The translations under genes and the position numbers were made by a program. This document shows, piece by piece, positions 12,137 to 16,440 of a stretch of DNA of 16,440 nt (the stretch's first letter is position 1; every line of letters begins with the position of its first letter). The stretch is from Anaerolineae bacterium. Its GTDB lineage: Bacteria; Chloroflexota; Anaerolineae; JAADDB01. The notes beneath the pieces were generated by a model. It made no database searches. It had not been told where the DNA came from and worked only from the letters and a program-made list of their open reading frames with translations. The stretch lies in assembly GCA_015486895.1 (NCBI GenBank), contig WFQT01000168.1, positions 1 through 16,440 on the forward strand, given 5' to 3'.

Positions 12137-13321
12137 ATGGACAAAAAACAGACTATCCACTGGGAACACGACTACGTTGTTCAAGTTTACCGCCGGCCTG
12201 ACTTCGTACTGGAACGAGGCCGGGGATGCACGTTATACGACAGTGACGGCAACGCCTATTTAGACATGGTGGCCGGCATTGCCGTCAATGCCTTAGGCTA
12301 CGCCGACCCGCAGTTAGTGGCCCTGATGCGAGAAGCAGCCACCGGCCTGGTACACGTCTCAAACCTATACCACACCGCTCCTCACGCTAAGCTGGCCAAA
12401 CTTTTAACGGAAACAAGCTTCGCCGACCGGGTGCACTATGCCAATTCCGGGGCCGAGGCCAACGAAAGCGCCTTCAAGTTCGCCCGCAAATACGCCCGCA
12501 CACACTTTGGCGAGGGGAAAACTGACATCGTTGCCTTCAGTGGCGCCTTCCATGGCCGGCTCTTCGGAACCCTGGCCGCCACGCCACGAGAAGCATACCA
12601 GGCCCCTTTCCGACCACTAATGCCGGGAGTGCGCCTTGCCACCTTTAATGACATCAACAGCGCTGCCGAAACCATCGATGACCAGGTCGCAGCGGTCATC
12701 GTGGAACCTGTGCAAGGAGAGGGAGGCATCCACCCGGCGAAAGTAGAATTCCTACAAGGATTACGAGACCTTTGCAACCGCCATCAGGCACTGCTAATTT
12801 TCGACGAGATACAATGCGGCGTCGGCCGGACAGGCTACCTCTGGGCACACCAAGGATACGGCGTGACCCCAGATATCCTTACTGCAGCCAAGCCATTAGC
12901 CGGCGGGCTGCCCATTGGCGCCGTGCTGGTTACCGAAGCCGTAGCCGCTGCCATGGCACCCGGAGATCACGGCAGCACTTTCGCCGGCGGTGTTTTCGTC
13001 ACCACCGTAGCGGAGGCAATCGTGCGTCGGATATCCGAACCTGCCTTCTTACAATCTGTACGCGAGAAAGGGGAACATTTCGCCGCCCGGCTACGTGCCA
13101 TTGCCTCGCCTCACATCCAGGAAGTGCGCGGCCGCGGGTTAATGTTAGGCGTAAAATTAGACATGCCTGCTACAGAAGTGGTGCAAGCCGGTTATCAACA
13201 CGGCTTATTGATTGTCAGTGCCGGCAAGCAAGTTGTGCGCTTCGTGCCTCCTCTCATCATCAACAAGGACGAAATCGATGAAGCAGTTGACCGCTTTGCA
13301 ACCATCCTGGCGCAGTTCTAA
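12137..13321 (+). CDS. argD: Acetylornithine aminotransferase
   Basis: ArgD is a class III PLP transaminase that makes N-acetylornithine from the semialdehyde and glutamate; many members also serve in lysine synthesis. The 394-residue protein has YANSGAEANESAFKFAR (101-117), the PLP-ring His in AFHGR, VEPVQGEGGIHPA (189-201), Asp223 in IFDEIQCGVGRTG, Schiff-base Lys252 in TAAKPLAGGLPIGA, and HGSTFAGG. AGGAGGAG (12121-12128) fixes the ATG at 12137; the open frame upstream to 12083 crosses the repeat and is not used. The argA gene overlaps its last 44 bases. The close relative 4-aminobutyrate transaminase is less likely given the arg neighbours. Confidence 0.95.
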   Translation: MDKKQTIHWEHDYVVQVYRRPDFVLERGRGCTLYDSDGNAYLDMVAGIAVNALGYADPQLVALMREAATGLVHVSNLYHTAPHAKLAKLLTETSFADRVHYANSGAEANESAFKFARKYARTHFGEGKTDIVAFSGAFHGRLFGTLAATPREAYQAPFRPLMPGVRLATFNDINSAAETIDDQVAAVIVEPVQGEGGIHPAKVEFLQGLRDLCNRHQALLIFDEIQCGVGRTGYLWAHQGYGVTPDILTAAKPLAGGLPIGAVLVTEAVAAAMAPGDHGSTFAGGVFVTTVAEAIVRRISEPAFLQSVREKGEHFAARLRAIASPHIQEVRGRGLMLGVKLDMPATEVVQAGYQHGLLIVSAGKQVVRFVPPLIINKDEIDEAVDRFATILAQF

Positions 13322-13805
13322 GGGTGCGATAGCCCAAACAACGAGTGCGGTTGTCATCCGGCCCGCCTTGCCGGAAGACGTGCCATCCATGGCGACTTTG
13401 ATAAACTATTACGCCGACCAAAACCTCATGCTGCATCGCTCCCCAGAGGCCATCCTCAGCCAGGTTAAACACTTCTTGGTTGTTAGCGCAGATGACCAAT
13501 TAGCCGGCTGTGGATCCTTAGCTTTCCTAACGCCCCACATGGTCGAAATCCGTTCCTTAGCCGTGAGTGAGCATTTTGCCGGGCAGGGCATTGGCAGTAA
13601 AATTGTCACAGCACTGGTAGAACGGGCGCGAGCCATAGGCGCCACCCAGGTGGTAGCCTTGACGTTACGGCCAGATTTCTTCCGGCGATTGGGCTTCCGC
13701 ATCGTAGACCGCTGGGCCCTTTCCCCAAAAGTGTGGAGTGAATGCGTTTACTGTCCGAAATTCCACCATTGCGATGAAATTGCCGTCGCCATGGATTTAC
13801 AATAA
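13278..13805 (+). CDS. argA: Short-form N-acetylglutamate synthase (GNAT family)
   Basis: This enzyme acetylates glutamate with acetyl-CoA, the first step of the pathway. The 175-residue GNAT protein matches the short NAGS type that lacks a kinase-like domain: VVIRPALPEDVPSMATLINYYA (25-46), EIRSLAV before the acetyl-CoA loop GQGIGS (102-107), LTLRPDFFRRLGFR, and the characteristic KVWSECVYCPKFHHCDE ending (151-167) with three Cys. The start ATG 13278 has AAGGA (13265-13269) eight bases upstream and lies 44 bases inside argD in another frame, so the two are translationally linked. The first 24 residues before the GNAT core are unusual and could be shorter if a later non-ATG start is used. With ArgB apparently insensitive, this step may carry feedback control. 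Confidence 0.88.
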   Translation: MKQLTALQPSWRSSKGAIAQTTSAVVIRPALPEDVPSMATLINYYADQNLMLHRSPEAILSQVKHFLVVSADDQLAGCGSLAFLTPHMVEIRSLAVSEHFAGQGIGSKIVTALVERARAIGATQVVALTLRPDFFRRLGFRIVDRWALSPKVWSECVYCPKFHHCDEIAVAMDLQ

Positions 13806-13825
13806 CCTCCTGGGGAGAAGACAAC

Positions 13826-14866
13826 ATGACACAACAAGAAATTCGCATAGCACTTTTAGGGCTAGGTAACATTGGCCGGCATTTCTTGCATGCCGTGCTA
13901 ACAAGCCGTAATAGACTAAAGCAATGGTATCAATTGCAGATCAAATTGGTGGCAGTTGCCGACAGCCACGGGGCTGCCATTAATAAGGACGGCTTCGACA
14001 TTGCAGTCCTTCTACAACATAAAGCCGCCGGCAACAGTGCAGCCACCGCCCCCGGTGGCCGACAGGTTGACGTCACAGAAATGGTGCCCACGTCAGATGC
14101 GGATTTCCTTTTAGATGCAGCGCCCAGTAATTTCAAAACCGGTGAACCGGGGCTCGATTTAGAGCGGCAGACATTGCGGCTGGGCAAAAGCGTTATCTCC
14201 GCCAACAAAGGTCCCATCGCTTTAGCCTATCACGAGCTGAACGCCTTGGCCGAAGCCTACGGCGGGCACCTCGCCTTCAGCGGCACCGTGGGCGGCGGGT
14301 TGCCCGTGATTAACCTCTTATGTCGAGAATTGATTGGTGCGCGCTTGACCCGTTTCCAAGGCATCCTGAACAGCACGACTAATTACATCCTCACCCGATT
14401 GACAGAGAGCAATAACCCTTTCATTGATGCCCTAAAGGAAGCAGAGGAAAAAGGAATCGCCGAAACCGATTCCATGCAAGATGTAAGCGGCAAGGATGCC
14501 GCCGCGAAATTAGTCATTATTGCCAACGCTGCTTTGGGTTTGCACGTCACCCTAAACGATGTAGAAACAACAGGAATTATCGGCATCGGCTTAGATCAAA
14601 TCATCGCTGCCCGACAAAGTGACATGGTAATCAAACTGGTTGCCAGTGCCATCTGGCAGCAGGATGATTACGCACTCTCTGTGTATCCGCGCTGGCTATC
14701 TAAAAACGATTTCCTCGCCTCAGTCAACGGCTGGGAGATGGGCATAGAAGTAGAAACGGACCTGTTTGAGACCCTCTACGCCAAAATCAACGAGCGTACA
14801 CCAACTCCCAGCGCCTCTGCCATGCTGCGAGACGTGATCAATACCGTCCGAGAATGCACAGTTTGA
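13826..14866 (+). CDS. hom: Homoserine dehydrogenase
   Basis: It reduces aspartate semialdehyde to homoserine, the branch to threonine and methionine. The 346-residue protein shows the nucleotide loop GLGNIG (12-17), SANKGPIA (125-132), GTVGGGLPVI (153-162), NSTTNYIL (182-189) and the catalytic Asp224/Lys228 in SGKDAAAKL, equivalent to the yeast Asp219/Lys223 pair. It has no C-terminal ACT domain, unlike the common 420-440-residue type, so threonine inhibition through ACT is not expected; it resembles the short homoserine dehydrogenases. GGGGAG (13812-13817) lies eight bases before the ATG at 13826, and the argA stop is 20 bases upstream, so it is co-transcribed with argD-argA. Confidence 0.94.
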   Translation: MTQQEIRIALLGLGNIGRHFLHAVLTSRNRLKQWYQLQIKLVAVADSHGAAINKDGFDIAVLLQHKAAGNSAATAPGGRQVDVTEMVPTSDADFLLDAAPSNFKTGEPGLDLERQTLRLGKSVISANKGPIALAYHELNALAEAYGGHLAFSGTVGGGLPVINLLCRELIGARLTRFQGILNSTTNYILTRLTESNNPFIDALKEAEEKGIAETDSMQDVSGKDAAAKLVIIANAALGLHVTLNDVETTGIIGIGLDQIIAARQSDMVIKLVASAIWQQDDYALSVYPRWLSKNDFLASVNGWEMGIEVETDLFETLYAKINERTPTPSASAMLRDVINTVRECTV

Positions 14867-14912
14867 TCAAAATTAGCCGGCGACGCACATTGCAAAAAGG
14901 ATTGGCACCATC

Positions 14913-15434
14913 ATGAGCATACTTTGGCAACTGTTTATCTCATTCGTGAAGATCGGCCTCGTAGGATACGGTGGCGGCCCCGCCATGATCCCTCTCATCC
15001 AAGAAGAAGTGGTGGACATTCATCATTGGATGAACATGACGGAGTTCGTAGACACAGTAGCGTTGGGAAATACATTGCCCGGGCCCATCGCCCCGAAAAT
15101 CTGTGCTTTTGTTGGCTACAAGCTGGCCGGCTGGGGCGGAGCTTTCGTTGGCGCTATCAGCGTCGTGTTGCCATCTTTCCTGCTTATGGTCCTATTAGGC
15201 ATAATTTTCCTGCAGGTGAAGGACGACCCCCGGGTGGCCGGGGCCTTGAAAGCAGTGCGCCCTGTGGTAGTGGCCCTTTTCTTCGTGGTCATCTACAGCT
15301 TCTGGCCAAAATCCATCACTAACGCCAGCACCTTCCTCATTGGTGTTGCCGCCTTTGTGGCTACTGTCTTTCTCAACATCCACCCAGCCTGGATCATTGT
15401 TGCAGCCGCCGTTCTGGGTGCTTTCATCTATTGA
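14913..15434 (+). CDS. chrA: Short-chain chromate transporter (CHR) family protein
   Basis: A 173-residue, very hydrophobic protein of the single-domain chromate ion transporter family. It has about six hydrophobic segments, the N-terminal SFVKIGLVGYGGGPAMIPL block and the LGNTLPGPIAPKICAFVGYKLAG motif, both typical of CHR domains. Long-chain members carry two such domains fused, and short-chain members usually come as two adjacent genes; here a single copy is seen, followed by a repeat. The ATG at 14913 has AAAAAGGA (14894-14901) 11 bases upstream. The gene begins 46 bases after hom and may be in the same transcript. Chromate or sulfate transport is implied by the family, not shown here. Confidence 0.9.
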   Translation: MSILWQLFISFVKIGLVGYGGGPAMIPLIQEEVVDIHHWMNMTEFVDTVALGNTLPGPIAPKICAFVGYKLAGWGGAFVGAISVVLPSFLLMVLLGIIFLQVKDDPRVAGALKAVRPVVVALFFVVIYSFWPKSITNASTFLIGVAAFVATVFLNIHPAWIIVAAAVLGAFIY

Positions 15435-15514
15435 CGATATATATTCACTTGGCCATCCCCCGGGCCAGGTGTTTCTGACCGGGAGAATTTGGAAGTCGTG
15501 TACCCTACTGATCG

Positions 15515-15572
15515 CACAGATTTCACGGCTTTTTGTTTTATCTAATCTGTGTAATCCATGTCATCTGTGGTT
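15515..15572. repeat. CACAGATT repeat, copy 3
   Basis: CACAGATTTCACGG (15515-15528) and, from 15541, TCTAATCTGTGTAATCCATG followed by a further ATCTGTGGTT (to 15572) form an imperfect inverted and internally repeated element. It lies between chrA and the SGNH gene and resembles the remnants in the argB-argD gap. Confidence 0.65.
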
Positions 15573-15628
15573 CATTTTCTGGCACCGTGTACAAGGATTT
15601 CGCGGGTAAGGTATTAAACATTGAGGCG

Positions 15629-16351
15629 ATGCGCAAATACATGACCGAGAAGAAAACCATATTGGTTTTAGGTGATTCCATCGCCGCAGGGTTTGGACTG
15701 CCGGCAGGAAGCGGCTGGCCGACCTTGGTGAACGGCGCCTTGCCCCATGGCTGGCAGTTGCTCAACCACTCCACCCCTGGCGAGACTCTCTGGGGCGGCT
15801 GGCAAAAATGGAAACGGATGCGTAATTGTCAGCCCCGGATTGTCTGCTTAGCCTATGGGCTGAATGATGGCTACTTCCACCGCAGCGCGGCCGACGACTG
15901 GACGGCTATCCTATTAGACTTACGCCGCTTCGGGCCGTTAGCATGGGCATGGTACCATCTGCATCCCCGGCGCGTAATTCCAGATGTAGTAATAGAACCC
16001 CGTTTGCCACTGCGCCATTTCCGCTACCTGTTAGGACGTTTTCGCCGTGCAGCCCGCCGGATGAACGCACGGCTGCTCCTGTTGACACCAACGCCTATCG
16101 ATGATAACTTTCACCCAGAATGGCCTGTCGAATTGCGTCGGCGACAGCTTCAAACCCATGAACGTTATGCGGAAGCGATACGCCGGTTCGCCGCCGCAAA
16201 ACCAGACGTGCACTTGCTAGATGTTCGCAGCATTTTGGCCGCTCAAGGGCCCTCCATACTGGCTGGGGACGGCATTCACTTGACCTTGGATGGGGAAAAA
16301 GCGATAGCAGCAAAAGTTTTAGCATGGCTTTCGACAAGGGAGTCATCGTGA
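15629..16351 (+). CDS. SGNH/GDSL-family hydrolase
   Basis: A 240-residue esterase/lipase-type hydrolase with all four SGNH blocks: Ser17 in VLGDSIAAG (13-21), Gly51 in STPGETLWGG, Asn79 in AYGLND (75-80), and Asp214/His217 in GDGIHLT. The middle part (about 95-150) is rich in Arg, Trp and His and shows no membrane helix; no signal peptide is seen, so it is probably cytoplasmic. Many family members hydrolyse acyl esters or acyl thioesters; the substrate is not known. The start is uncertain: ATG 15629 has GAGG only two bases upstream, and ATG 15641 (four residues shorter) has no clear site. The open frame continues upstream through the repeat at 15515-15572 and is not used. The TGA at 16349-16351 is followed by repeats. 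Confidence 0.85.
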   Translation: MRKYMTEKKTILVLGDSIAAGFGLPAGSGWPTLVNGALPHGWQLLNHSTPGETLWGGWQKWKRMRNCQPRIVCLAYGLNDGYFHRSAADDWTAILLDLRRFGPLAWAWYHLHPRRVIPDVVIEPRLPLRHFRYLLGRFRRAARRMNARLLLLTPTPIDDNFHPEWPVELRRRQLQTHERYAEAIRRFAAAKPDVHLLDVRSILAAQGPSILAGDGIHLTLDGEKAIAAKVLAWLSTRESS

Positions 16352-16362
16352 GCCCGCAGCCT

Positions 16363-16386
16363 GCCTGTGCGGGCACGCAGACAGGC
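16363..16386. repeat. Inverted repeat after the SGNH gene
   Basis: GCCTGT (16363-16368) pairs with ACAGGC (16381-16386), with GTGC/GCAC inside. It lies 11 bases after the stop codon and could serve as a 3' stem-loop or be a repeat copy. Confidence 0.4.
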
Positions 16387-16415
16387 GCACTACAGAGGAT
16401 GAAAACGCCCCCTAT

Positions 16416-16431
16416 CCCCCAACCTTGGGGG
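16416..16431. repeat. Small palindrome near the window end
   Basis: CCCCCAA (16416-16422) pairs with TTGGGGG (16425-16431). The flanking CCCCTA and GGAG suggest a larger element cut off by the window end. Confidence 0.4.
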
Positions 16432-16440
16432 GAGCAACAC

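Noticed and set aside
12772..13281. Arg-rich open frame of 169 codons inside argD
   Set aside because: Out-of-frame shadow; the Arg and His richness comes from the codon structure of argD.

Overview
The window (about 55% G+C by eye) looks like a chromosomal segment of a Chloroflexota bacterium, perhaps of the Anaerolineae/Caldilineae. This is an inference from several weak signs: LexA boxes of the Gram-positive GAAC-N4-GTTC type, a membrane protein ending in a Pro/Thr tail of the TPTPT kind, strong GGAGG-type ribosome binding sites, and small palindromic and CACAGATT-type interspersed repeats. No rRNA, tRNA, CRISPR array, transposase, integrase or phage structural gene is visible.

Layout, left to right. 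(1) 1-1719: etfB (5' end outside the window) and etfA, the two subunits of an electron transfer flavoprotein. (2) 1822-2266: a cold-shock protein gene with a long 5' leader and a textbook terminator. (3) 2267-2599: no gene, but a cluster of small hairpins. (4) 2600-4952: a compact SOS-type module of lexA, an FtsK/SpoIIIE-type DNA translocase without membrane or gamma domain, and a two-helix membrane protein translationally coupled to it. The lexA promoter is a consensus sigma-70 promoter carrying two LexA boxes, and a third box precedes the translocase gene. (5) 5042-5102: two abutting 29-bp palindromes. (6) 5292-6569: an alkaline-phosphatase-superfamily phosphodiesterase, convergent with a minus-strand pair (8898-6656). 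The pair encodes a 71-residue helical protein and a protein with four cyclic-nucleotide-binding-like domains and a C-terminal membrane anchor. A shared hairpin lies between the convergent units. (7) 9234-9740: a HIT-family hydrolase/phosphorylase. (8) 9814-14866: an arginine and threonine/methionine biosynthesis cluster, argC-argB-(repeat)-argD-argA-hom. It begins with a promoter and a 220-nt leader that contains small ORFs (one 8 codons long with 3 Arg codons) and an intrinsic terminator, suggesting attenuation. (9) 14913-16351: a single short chromate-transporter-type protein, a CACAGATT repeat remnant and an SGNH/GDSL hydrolase, then repeat-like inverted repeats at the window end.

How the genes work together: ArgA (short N-acetylglutamate synthase), ArgB, ArgC and ArgD give the first four steps from glutamate to N-acetylornithine. 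ArgB lacks the N-terminal extension of arginine-sensitive kinases, so control may fall on ArgA and on the leader. hom shares the tail of the operon. The lexA-translocase-membrane protein set is the most unusual unit: it predicts a DNA-damage-induced DNA pump whose membrane anchor may be encoded by a separate gene. The argC leader is the second candidate for an undescribed element.
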